From Martelella mediterranea (GTDB taxonomy: Bacteria > Pseudomonadota > Alphaproteobacteria > Rhizobiales > Rhizobiaceae), in contig NZ_JAINWJ010000014.1 in assembly GCF_021021415.1 (NCBI RefSeq), forward strand, positions 89,740 to 153,739: 64,000 bases of DNA, given 5' to 3'. The position numbers and the translations under genes were made by a program. The notes below the pieces were generated by a model. The model made no database searches and was not told the DNA's origin. It saw nothing but the letters and a program-made list of their open reading frames with translations. This document shows, in pieces, positions 45,354 through 53,104 of this stretch. Numbering within the stretch: position 1 is the first letter of the stretch; every line of letters begins with the position of its first letter.

Positions 45354-46133
45354 ATGAAGATCGCATCACTCGCCATTATCGCCGCAAGCCTTGCCGCAGC
45401 GCCCATTGCTTCCGCAGCGGACGAGGTCATCCGCTTCGGCGTCGCCGCCGAGCCCTATCCGCCATTCTCGGTCAAGAATGCCGCCGGCGTCTGGGAAGGT
45501 TGGGAAATCGACCTGATGGACGCCGTCTGCGCGGAGATGGACGCGGAATGCGTGATCGTCGACGTTCCGTGGGACGGCATCATTCCGGCGCTCCTGGAAA
45601 ACAAGTTCGACGTCATCTGGAGCTCGATGTCGATCACCGACGAGCGCATGAAGGTCATCGACTTCACCGACAAATATTACTTCTCGCCGAATGTCCTGGT
45701 CGGCGCCAAGGCCGATCCGCGTGAATTCGATTTCGACGATCCGGATACGATGAAGGGTCTTGTCCTTGGCGCCCAGAGTTCGAGCACCCAGGCGTCCTAT
45801 CTCCAGCAGGAACTTGGCGGCATCGCCGATCTGAAGCTCTATCCGACGCTCGATGACGAGATCGCCGACCTGAAGGCCGGGCGCATCGACATGATGGCGG
45901 CCGGCGGCATCCAGATCCAGAGTTTCCTCGACACACCCGATGGCGAGGCCTACGAGATCAAGGTCACGATGCCGCAGGTCCAGATGTTCGGCTACGGCGA
46001 TGGCGGCGGATTGCGTAAGGAAGATACAGCGCTCAAGGAACAGCTCAACGAGGCGATTGCCGCCGTGCGCGCCAGCGGCAAATATGACGAGATCACCGAG
46101 AAATATTTCGATATCGATATCTACGGCGAATGA
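45354..46133 (+). CDS. Amino-acid ABC transporter substrate-binding protein (family 3)
   Basis: A 259-aa periplasmic binding protein of the polar amino acid type. The Sec signal peptide (KIASLAIIAASLAAAPIASA) ends near residue 22, and the mature start DEVIRFGVAAEPYPPFS is typical of HisJ/OccT-like proteins. The frame is open back to 45054, but the ATG at 45354 follows AAGGGGAATA and begins the signal peptide. A terminator-like hairpin follows. By context the ligand is an amino acid derivative or opine-like compound. Confidence 0.92.
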   Translation: MKIASLAIIAASLAAAPIASAADEVIRFGVAAEPYPPFSVKNAAGVWEGWEIDLMDAVCAEMDAECVIVDVPWDGIIPALLENKFDVIWSSMSITDERMKVIDFTDKYYFSPNVLVGAKADPREFDFDDPDTMKGLVLGAQSSSTQASYLQQELGGIADLKLYPTLDDEIADLKAGRIDMMAAGGIQIQSFLDTPDGEAYEIKVTMPQVQMFGYGDGGGLRKEDTALKEQLNEAIAAVRASGKYDEITEKYFDIDIYGE

Positions 46134-46158
46134 TCTTGTCGATGCTCCTTATTGATGG

Positions 46159-46187
46159 TGCCGGCGCCCGCGCCGGCATCGTTTTTT
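46159..46187 (+). terminator. Terminator-like hairpin between binding protein and permease genes
   Basis: TGCCGGCG and CGCCGGCA form a perfect 8-bp stem with loop CCCG, followed by TCG and six Ts (46182-46187). This is a good intrinsic terminator inside an apparent operon, so it should act as a partial terminator that lowers permease expression relative to binding protein. Confidence 0.7.
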
Positions 46188-46207
46188 GCAAGCGGAATTG
46201 AAGCCTC

Positions 46208-46930
46208 ATGGACTCCCATTCATCCTGGTTGATCCTGCTCAGCTTCGGAGATCGGGGCTGGAGCGACTCCCTGCTCTGGGGCGCGGGGCTCAGCCTGTCG
46301 CTTTCCGTGACGGCCTATCTGCTCGGTCTGGTCCTCGGTCTCATGGGCGCGGCGGCGAAGATCTCCGGCAACAGAATCGCCCGCACGATCGCGAATTTCT
46401 ACACCTCGGTGATCCGTTCGGTCCCGGAAATCCTGATCATCTTTCTGGTCTATTACACCGCCACCAATGCGGTTACATCGCTCCTACAGATGACCGGTCT
46501 GGTGGCTGATTTCGAGGTCAACGGCTTCGTGGCGGCGACCTTCTCGCTCGGTATCGTTCAGGGCGGCTACAGCACCGAGGTGCTGCGCGGCGCACTGGTT
46601 TCGGTTGCCAGAGGCCAGTCCGAAGCCGGCTATGCGCTGGGGCTTACCCCTCGCCAGAACTTCCGCCTTGTGGTACTGCCGCAAGCGATCCCGCTGGCGC
46701 TGCCCGGTCTCGGCAATCTCTGGCTGATCGTGCTGAAGGAGACCTCGCTGGTGAGCCTTGTCGGCTTCACCGATCTGGTGCTGGCGGGCAAGATGGCGGC
46801 GGGCGCAACCCACCGCTATTTCCTGTTCTATAGCGCTGTCGCCGTGATCTTTCTGGTGATGTCCGGCGTCTCCACAGTGCTGCTGCATATGCTGGAAGAA
46901 CGATACTCCAAGGCCTGGAGGCAGAGATGA
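46208..46930 (+). CDS. Amino-acid ABC transporter permease, HisQ type
   Basis: A 240-aa membrane protein of the polar amino acid permease family with about five membrane segments and the loop RGALVSVARGQSEAGYALGLT. It overlaps the next permease gene by 4 bp. It is the counterpart of OccQ/HisQ. Confidence 0.9.
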   Translation: MDSHSSWLILLSFGDRGWSDSLLWGAGLSLSLSVTAYLLGLVLGLMGAAAKISGNRIARTIANFYTSVIRSVPEILIIFLVYYTATNAVTSLLQMTGLVADFEVNGFVAATFSLGIVQGGYSTEVLRGALVSVARGQSEAGYALGLTPRQNFRLVVLPQAIPLALPGLGNLWLIVLKETSLVSLVGFTDLVLAGKMAAGATHRYFLFYSAVAVIFLVMSGVSTVLLHMLEERYSKAWRQR

Positions 46931-47613
46931 GCGACTTTACTCTCTATCTGGTCCAGCAGCTCGCCATCGGCGTCCAGGCGACGATCGTGCTTTTCTTCAC
47001 CGCCGCACTTGCCGGCAATGTGCTGGCGCTGCCGCTGGCGCTTTTGAGAATGTCGAAGCACAAATGGCTGCGCTATCCGGCAATGGCCTTCATTCTCGCC
47101 TTTCGCGGCACGCCGCTGCTCGTCCAGCTCTATCTGGTCTATTTCGGCGTCGGCCAGATCCTCGCCGGCATTCCGGCCCTCAGATACAGCCCCTTCTGGC
47201 CGCTGTTTCGCAGTGCCTATGGCTATGCCTTCTTCACGCTGTCGCTGAACACGGCCGCCTATTGCGGGGAGATCTGGCGCGGCGCGATCGAAAGCGTTCC
47301 CAAGGGACAGACCGAGGCCGGGCGCTCGCTCGGACTTTCCAGGACCCGGATATTCCTGAGCATCCTGCTGCCGCAGGCGCTGCGCCTCGCTCTGCCCTCG
47401 ATCGGCGGACAGAACATCCTGCTCTTGAAGGGCACCGCGCTTGCCTCCACCATCACCGTGTTTGAGCTGATGGGGGCTGCCAATATGGTGCGCTGGCAGA
47501 CATTCCGGGTCTATGAGCCGCTGTTTGCCGCGGCCCTCGTCTATTTTGCGCTGGCCTGGGTGATCACCGCCGGTTTCAATTTCGCCGAAAGGCGACTAGC
47601 CTTGCCGCGTTGA
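46927..47613 (+). CDS. Amino-acid ABC transporter permease, HisM type
   Basis: A 228-aa permease of the same family with the loop RGAIESVPKGQTEAGRSLGLS. It is the second half of the heterodimeric channel. Unusually, the gene for the ATP-binding subunit (HisP/OccP type), which normally adjoins these genes, is absent; the next gene is a LysR regulator. No polar-amino-acid ATPase occurs anywhere in the window. Confidence 0.9.
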   Translation: MSDFTLYLVQQLAIGVQATIVLFFTAALAGNVLALPLALLRMSKHKWLRYPAMAFILAFRGTPLLVQLYLVYFGVGQILAGIPALRYSPFWPLFRSAYGYAFFTLSLNTAAYCGEIWRGAIESVPKGQTEAGRSLGLSRTRIFLSILLPQALRLALPSIGGQNILLLKGTALASTITVFELMGAANMVRWQTFRVYEPLFAAALVYFALAWVITAGFNFAERRLALPR

Positions 47614-47636
47614 GCGGCTGATGAACGGAGGTCCAT

Positions 47637-48602
47637 GTGATACTGGATGAAGGCGAGTTCACGCCCCGTGAGATCGAGACATTCGCGGCCGTCATGCTTC
47701 ACGGCACCACCACCAGGGCCGCCGATGCGCTGAACATCACCCAGCCGGCCGTCAGCAAGATATTGCTGCAGCTGACCGCCAAGACCGGCTTTCCGTTGTT
47801 TCGCAACCACCGCCAGCGTCTCGTCCCGACGCCGGAGGCGCATATGCTCTATGCCGAGGTCAAGCGCGTGTTTGAATCCGTGCGCGGCATATCGACCGCC
47901 GCGCGCGAGATCCGCGAACTGCGGAGCGGACGGCTGAATGTCGCGGCGTTGCCGGCCTTCGGCCTGACGCTTCTGCCCTCGATCGTTGCGAGCTTCACGC
48001 GGGAATACCCGGATGTCTCGATCACCCTCGACATCCGCAGCTCCGCCACCATCGTCCAGCGCACCAGCCGCAACCAGCTTGATGTGGCCGTGGCGGCCGA
48101 GGTGGATGATGAAAGCCCCTCGGTCGTCCGCCGTTCGCTGGTCGCGACGCCGCCGGTCTGCATCATGCCGAAGGGGCATCCGTTGTCCCGCCTGTCGGCC
48201 GTTCAGGTCGATGATCTCGATGGTCAGGATTTCGTCTCGCTCGGCGTTGGCGACCGGATGCGCCGCCAGCTTGACGATCTTTGCAAGGAACGCGGCGTGA
48301 CGCGCCGCACCAAGCTCGAGGCCGCGCTTTCGGATACCTGCGTCAACCTCGTTGCCGAGGGCGTAGGCGTTGCCGTCATCGACCGGCTTTCAGCCTGGAT
48401 GGCGCGGGACAAGGCCATCGAAATCCGCGATTTCCGCCCCCATCTCGACGTCAATCTCAGCGTCTACCGGCCATGGGGCACGATCGCCTCCTCGGTGGCC
48501 GATACCTTCATCGAGCACCTGATCCAGAAGACCCGGGAGACCATGAATGTGGTCGACCGCGAGATCGGCGAACTCAGCAGCCCGCCCGATATCGAGACCT
48601 GA
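47637..48602 (+). CDS. LysR-family regulator of the amidase / amino-acid catabolic genes
   Basis: A 321-aa LysR-type regulator with the HTH TRAADALNITQPAVSKILLQL at about residues 24-44 and a periplasmic-binding-like effector domain. The start is GTG at 47637 preceded by GGAGGTCC. It ends the amidase-transporter operon and is convergent with the aminotransferase gene. Three T-N11-A boxes upstream of the amidase, ornithine cyclodeaminase and RidA genes are its likely targets. In layout it recalls OccR of octopine catabolism. Confidence 0.9.
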   Translation: MILDEGEFTPREIETFAAVMLHGTTTRAADALNITQPAVSKILLQLTAKTGFPLFRNHRQRLVPTPEAHMLYAEVKRVFESVRGISTAAREIRELRSGRLNVAALPAFGLTLLPSIVASFTREYPDVSITLDIRSSATIVQRTSRNQLDVAVAAEVDDESPSVVRRSLVATPPVCIMPKGHPLSRLSAVQVDDLDGQDFVSLGVGDRMRRQLDDLCKERGVTRRTKLEAALSDTCVNLVAEGVGVAVIDRLSAWMARDKAIEIRDFRPHLDVNLSVYRPWGTIASSVADTFIEHLIQKTRETMNVVDREIGELSSPPDIET

Positions 48603-48610
48603 GGGAGCCC

Positions 48611-49759
48611 TCAGGCCGTCACCGTCTTGAGCGCCGTAAACAGTTTTCGGATATCGTCTTCGTCGTTATAGATATGCGGAGAGACGCGCATCTTAGTGCC
48701 CCGCACGGTGACGTGGACGCCCTTTTCCTTCAGCATGCCGGCGAGCCCGTCGCGATAGTGCTCTCCGAGCTCGATGACGGCGATGTGGCCGACGCGCATG
48801 GCGGGGTCCGGCCCGCCGAGCCCCATGGCTTCCGCCTCCGCCCAGATCAGCCGGTTCAGATGGACAAGCCGTGCGTGAACGGCCGCGCCGCCCAGGCTCT
48901 TCAGCAATTCCATGGACTTGAGCGCGACCGGCAGCACGGCAAAGTCGGAGCGCTCGCCCATGTCGAAACGGCGGGCACCGGGGAGATAGCCGGGCATGGT
49001 CTCCAGATAGAAATCGGGACGTTCGCCGCCAGCGCGGTTCCATGAATGGAACTCGATCGGCCGCCCAGCCTGCTGCCATTTCTCGGATGCATAAAGAAAA
49101 CCCAGCCTATAAGGCCCGAGCAGGAATTTATAGGTGGCGAAGGACAGAAAATCCGGCTGGATACGCGCGACGTCGAAGGGAACCGCCCCGACCCATTGCG
49201 TGCCGTCCATGACAAGCGCCGCTCCGACCGCCCTTGCGGCGTCGGCGACCGCGTCGATATCGACCGTCATGCCCTCGAACCAGTGCAGGATCGTGCCGGC
49301 CACGACGGCGACCGGGATATCGCTGTGGCGGATTGCCGCGACGAGGGCCGCGCCCCATTCCTCTCCGTCGCGTCGCGAGACGGCGACCACCTTCGCGCCG
49401 CGCGCACGGGCCAGTTCGTACCAGGCATAGCGGTGCGATGTATGCTCGTTTTCCATCATGATGATCGCCGAGCCCTCGGGAACGGCGACATTCGCGGCGG
49501 CCACCGCGATGCCATAACTGGTCGCCGGGATCACCGCGATATCATCAGCCCTCGCGCCGATGAAAGACGCAGCCAGCGCGCGGGCCGCCTCAACCTCGTC
49601 ATAGAAGTTCCCGATGGTCATATCCCAGGGTGCCGCCTTCACCCCTGCGCCCTTTTTCCCGGCCTCCTCGGCGATGCGCGGGATCGGCGAGATGTAGGCC
49701 GCATCGAGATAGCTGATGTGATCGGGGATCGAAAACAGGTGTTTCTGGCATTCGAGCAT
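48611..49759 (-). CDS. Class V aminotransferase-fold PLP enzyme
   Basis: A 382-aa PLP-dependent enzyme of aminotransferase class V, the group that includes NifS-like proteins and isopenicillin N epimerase. The PLP-binding Lys is K211 in FATYKFLLGP, with the paired Asp185 in VMDGTQ. GCGAGGACATC precedes the ATG. It lies 10 bp after the cyclodeaminase homologue in the same leftward unit. It might transaminate, racemise or desulfinate; the sequence does not decide. Confidence 0.86.
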   Translation of the reverse strand: MLECQKHLFSIPDHISYLDAAYISPIPRIAEEAGKKGAGVKAAPWDMTIGNFYDEVEAARALAASFIGARADDIAVIPATSYGIAVAAANVAVPEGSAIIMMENEHTSHRYAWYELARARGAKVVAVSRRDGEEWGAALVAAIRHSDIPVAVVAGTILHWFEGMTVDIDAVADAARAVGAALVMDGTQWVGAVPFDVARIQPDFLSFATYKFLLGPYRLGFLYASEKWQQAGRPIEFHSWNRAGGERPDFYLETMPGYLPGARRFDMGERSDFAVLPVALKSMELLKSLGGAAVHARLVHLNRLIWAEAEAMGLGGPDPAMRVGHIAVIELGEHYRDGLAGMLKEKGVHVTVRGTKMRVSPHIYNDEDDIRKLFTALKTVTA

Positions 49760-49769
49760 GATGTCCTCG

Positions 49770-50765
49770 CTAAAGTGTCACGGTCACGCCAAGGCCGCGT
49801 TCCCTGGCCCTGAGATAGATGAAACGGGCAAGCTCGATATCCTGGGCCGGCACGCCGAGGGATCGATAGAGCGTGATTTCATCCGCGTTCTCCCGTCCGG
49901 GAAGATCACCCGCAAACACCGCACCGATTTCGCCCCTTATATGGCCGCGATCGATGAGGCCGGCCTCCAGCGGATCGATCAGGTCAGATGCCGAGGTCAG
50001 CGCCATTGGCATGTAGTCGACGAAAACCTTCGCGCGCAGCACGCAGTCGGTATCGATTTCCCTGAGGCCCGCGACGCTCGCGCCAACCGCGTTCACATGC
50101 GTACCCGGGGAGAGCCACGCGCCGTGCAGCACCGGTTCGGCGGCCGAGGTCACGGTGCAGACGATATCCGCCTCCGCCACCGCCGCGCCCGCGTCGCCAA
50201 ACGCCGTCGCCGCAATACCCTTGTCGCGCTGGCGGCGGGCGAAGTCTTCGGCCTTCCGCCGATCGCGGCCCCAGACCCGGACATGATGAAGCGGTCGCAC
50301 CAGCGCGATGGCGTCGACATGCCGGTCGGCCTGCTCGCCATAGCCAAGGACCGCAAGCTCGTCCGCATCCTCTCGAGCAAGCGCCCTCGTGGCGGCGGCG
50401 CTCGCGGCCGGCGTCCTGAGCCCGGTGATCGCATGGGCATTGATCAGCGCCACCGGATGGCCGTGGTCGCCGTCAAACAGCAATACGCCGCCCTGATGCG
50501 AGGGCAAGCCGTGCCGGAAATTTTCGGGATAGACCGACTGCACCTTGGCGCCAGCCTGCGGACCTTCGGCGGCGACCATTACGGAAAGGCAGGTGCCAGC
50601 CATGCCCGGCAGCGCCAGGGTGCGGCGGATATCCTGCGCGATGCGGCCGTCAGACGTCTTGATCAGCGCGCTTGTCGCCAGCGCGACCGTCTCTTCGGGT
50701 GTGACCAGCGCTTCGGCGGTCGCTCCATCGATCACAAGCAATGGCGGCGCATTCATCCCGGCCAT
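49770..50765 (-). CDS. Ornithine cyclodeaminase / mu-crystallin family protein
   Basis: A 331-aa NAD(P)-dependent enzyme of the ornithine cyclodeaminase family, which includes OCD of opine pathways, alanine dehydrogenase of archaea and ketimine reductases. The dimerisation/substrate domain has K74 (AGAKVQSVYP) and the Arg in GLRTPAASA; the Rossmann motif is GYGEQA (141-146). The frame opens at 50897, but the ATG at 50765 follows CGAGGGGAG. It leads the leftward unit with the aminotransferase. Ornithine to proline conversion is one possibility; reduction of a cyclic imine is another. Confidence 0.87.
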   Translation of the reverse strand: MAGMNAPPLLVIDGATAEALVTPEETVALATSALIKTSDGRIAQDIRRTLALPGMAGTCLSVMVAAEGPQAGAKVQSVYPENFRHGLPSHQGGVLLFDGDHGHPVALINAHAITGLRTPAASAAATRALAREDADELAVLGYGEQADRHVDAIALVRPLHHVRVWGRDRRKAEDFARRQRDKGIAATAFGDAGAAVAEADIVCTVTSAAEPVLHGAWLSPGTHVNAVGASVAGLREIDTDCVLRAKVFVDYMPMALTSASDLIDPLEAGLIDRGHIRGEIGAVFAGDLPGRENADEITLYRSLGVPAQDIELARFIYLRARERGLGVTVTL

Positions 50766-50834
50766 GGTCTCCCCTCGCACATTCGCATGGTCCAAGAGAT
50801 AGCATCGCCTACCCGCCGCCGGAGAACAAACTTG

Positions 50835-50852
50835 ATAACCAATAGCCATAAA
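50835..50852. promoter_or_regulatory. LysR-type box upstream of the cyclodeaminase gene
   Basis: ATAACCAATAGCCATAAA contains T-N11-A (TAACCAATAGCCA) and matches the sites at 43887 and 50893 in 14 or more of 18 positions. It lies about 70 bp upstream of the leftward start codon. Confidence 0.6.
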
Positions 50853-50892
50853 TTGACCGGCTGATCTTATAGGACCGCCCGCATCCCCTCCC

Positions 50893-50910
50893 TTCATAAC
50901 TATTGATTAT
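50893..50910. promoter_or_regulatory. LysR-type box upstream of the RidA / oxidoreductase operon
   Basis: The minus-strand reading ATAATCAATAGTTATGAA is the most symmetric of the three copies (ATAA-N7-TTAT) and shares 13 identical bases (TTCATAACTATTG on the plus strand) with the site at 43887. It lies in the 250-bp divergent gap, about 105 bp before the RidA start. Confidence 0.62.
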
Positions 50911-51015
50911 AAGCCGGAAGGTTGGGGTTGTTTGCGCCCAGCGACCGGCTGTTCCAGAAAATACCTCATGTACCGGCCTTCCGTCCGGAGGGCGCAAACG
51001 TGAAATGAGGGGCCC

Positions 51016-51360
51016 ATGAACATCCAACGCTTTGACAGGACCGCGCGGCTTTCGCGCGTCGTCGTTCATGGCAACACCGCCTATTTCTCCGGACTGACGG
51101 CAGATGACAGAGGCAAGGATACCCAAGGCCAGACGGCGGAAATCCTCGCCAAGGCCGACACCTATCTCGAAACGCTGGGGGTGGATCGCAACGCGGTCCT
51201 CTCCGCCACGATCTGGCTCCGCGATATCGGCGATTTCGACCTGATGAACGCGGCGTGGACGGCCTGGATCGACGCGCCGCCGGCGCGCGCCACCGTCGAG
51301 GCCGTTCTCGGTCTGCCGGACATCCGGGTCGAGATCCAATTCACGGTCGCGATCGCATGA
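51016..51360 (+). CDS. RidA/YjgF-family protein
   Basis: A 114-aa protein of the RidA family, which hydrolyses reactive enamines/imines released by PLP enzymes and flavin amine oxidases. The conserved Arg lies in PPARATVEAV near the C-terminus, followed by the family-typical LPDIRVEIQ strand. GAAATGAGG lies before the ATG. It leads an operon with a three-subunit flavoprotein that likely makes an imine, so its job there is plausible. Confidence 0.9.
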   Translation: MNIQRFDRTARLSRVVVHGNTAYFSGLTADDRGKDTQGQTAEILAKADTYLETLGVDRNAVLSATIWLRDIGDFDLMNAAWTAWIDAPPARATVEAVLGLPDIRVEIQFTVAIA

Positions 51361-51386
51361 TGATCGGTCAGCAGGAAAGGAACAAT

Positions 51387-51698
51387 GTGTTCAGCAAGAT
51401 CAACATCACCGATCAGCGTGCGACGGTAACCGTCGAAATTGACGGCCGGACGGTGACCTGCCGCAAGGGCGATACCGTTGCGGCCGCAGCGATGCTCGCG
51501 GACGATGGACCCTATCGGCGCAACCCGGTTTCGGGCGCGGCGCGGGAGCCTTATTGCATGATGGGCATCTGCTTCGAATGTCTGATCGAGATCGATGGCG
51601 TGGCCAACCAGCAGGGCTGTCTGCGCACGGTCGAGCCCGGCATGCGCATCCGCCGCCAGCGCGACGTGCGGCCCCTGCGGGAAAGTGACGAAGCATGA
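51387..51698 (+). CDS. 2Fe-2S ferredoxin-like subunit of Hcn/Oox-type amine/opine dehydrogenase
   Basis: A 103-aa protein with four Cys in the plant-type ferredoxin order: C57, C62, C65 and C78, within EPYCMMGICFECLIEIDG. It is the size of HcnA and of the small subunit of D-amino acid/opine dehydrogenases. The GTG at 51387 follows AGGAAAGG; an ATG at 51357 overlapping the RidA stop is an alternative that would add ten residues. It overlaps the next gene by 4 bp. Confidence 0.87.
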   Translation: MFSKINITDQRATVTVEIDGRTVTCRKGDTVAAAAMLADDGPYRRNPVSGAAREPYCMMGICFECLIEIDGVANQQGCLRTVEPGMRIRRQRDVRPLRESDEA

Positions 51699-53104
51699 GC
51701 CGTGACATCTGCATCATCGGCGGCGGCCCCGCCGGCATGGCGGCCGCCAGCATGGCCGCCCGACACAGCCTTTCCGTCACCCTGATCGACGAGCGCCCGA
51801 GCGCCGGCGGCCAGATCTATCGGGGGCTGGAGGATGGCCCACTGAAGGACAAGCTCGGCCCCGACTACGTGGCCGGAACAAACCTGATCGATCGTTTCCG
51901 CAAGGCGGATGTCGACGCCCATTTCGGCGCCAGTCTCTGGCGGGTGGATCACGGCGACAAGGGCGGCTTTGCAAGCTTCATCAGCGACGGCGTCTCCCGC
52001 CGCGTTGCCTACAAAAAACTGGTCCTTGCCACCGGCGCGATGGAGCGTCCGGTGCCCTTCGAGGGCTGGACCCTGCCGGGCGTGATGGGCGTGGGCGCGG
52101 CGCAGCTTCTGCTGAAATCCTCCGGCATTGCGCCGGCGGGCCGGGTCGTGCTTGCCGGCAATGGGCCGCTGCTGCTGCTCTTTGCAAACCAGTTGCTCGA
52201 TCTCGGGGTGGAGATCTCGGCGATCCTCGACACGGCGCCCCGGAAAAATCCGGCGGCAGTTGCCGCTCGTCATCTGCCGGCGTTGTTTGCCAACCGCGCA
52301 AAGCTCGCCAAAGGCCTCGCCATGCAACGCGCCATTCGCGCCGCCGGCATAAAGGTTCACCGCGATGTCTCGGCGCTCCGGGCGCTCGGTAAGGAGCGGG
52401 TCGAGGCGGTGGCCTTCACCGCAAACGGCAACAGTCATGATTTGCCTGTCGATACGCTGCTCACCCATGAGGGCATCATACCCAATACCCAGCTTTCCCG
52501 CGCTCTGAACTGCGCCCATGTCTGGGATGCCGGGCAGAACTGCCTGCGCCCGGACGTCGATCGCTTCGGCGAAACCAGCCTTGCCGGCGTCTTTGTCGTC
52601 GGCGATGGCGCTGCCATCAATGGCGCGATCGCGGCCCCCGCCTCCGCCGAAATCGCCGTCGGCCGGATACTGGAAAAGGCCGGCATGCTCGAAGACACCG
52701 GGCGCGCCGCCATAACTGCGGCGCATACCGTGATGAAGCGCGAGCGCGCCTTCCGCCCCTTCCTCGATGCGCTCTACCCGCCGCGCATTGCGGCGGCTCC
52801 GCTTTCGGACGCAACGCTTGTATGCCGCTGCGAGGCCGTCAGTGCCGGGGCCATACGGCAAGCGGTGCGCGATGGCGCAACCGGCCCGGCACAGGCCAAG
52901 GCCTTTACCCGCGCGGGCATGGGGCCATGCCAGGGCCGCGTCTGCGGGCCGATCGTCACCGGCCTGATCGCGCAGGAACGCCACAGTTTCCCCGCAGATG
53001 TCGGCGCCTATCACGTCCGCTTCCCGCTGAAGCCGGTAACGGTGGGCGAGATGGCGAAAAGCCGCGACAAAGACAATCAGGACGAGGCCCATCATGCAGC
53101 TTGA
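51695..53104 (+). CDS. FAD/NAD-binding subunit of Hcn/Oox-type dehydrogenase (HcnB/OoxA-like)
   Basis: A 469-aa flavoprotein. The N-terminus has GGGPAGMAAASMAA for dinucleotide binding; a second Rossmann region lies near residues 145-180 (GRVVLAGNGPLLLLFA). The C-terminal 90 residues hold a BFD-like [2Fe-2S] site with CRCE and GPCQGRVCG. This architecture is known from HcnB, OoxA and NoxA. It transfers electrons from the DAO-type subunit. It overlaps its partner gene by 11 bp. Confidence 0.9.
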   Translation: MSRDICIIGGGPAGMAAASMAARHSLSVTLIDERPSAGGQIYRGLEDGPLKDKLGPDYVAGTNLIDRFRKADVDAHFGASLWRVDHGDKGGFASFISDGVSRRVAYKKLVLATGAMERPVPFEGWTLPGVMGVGAAQLLLKSSGIAPAGRVVLAGNGPLLLLFANQLLDLGVEISAILDTAPRKNPAAVAARHLPALFANRAKLAKGLAMQRAIRAAGIKVHRDVSALRALGKERVEAVAFTANGNSHDLPVDTLLTHEGIIPNTQLSRALNCAHVWDAGQNCLRPDVDRFGETSLAGVFVVGDGAAINGAIAAPASAEIAVGRILEKAGMLEDTGRAAITAAHTVMKRERAFRPFLDALYPPRIAAAPLSDATLVCRCEAVSAGAIRQAVRDGATGPAQAKAFTRAGMGPCQGRVCGPIVTGLIAQERHSFPADVGAYHVRFPLKPVTVGEMAKSRDKDNQDEAHHAA

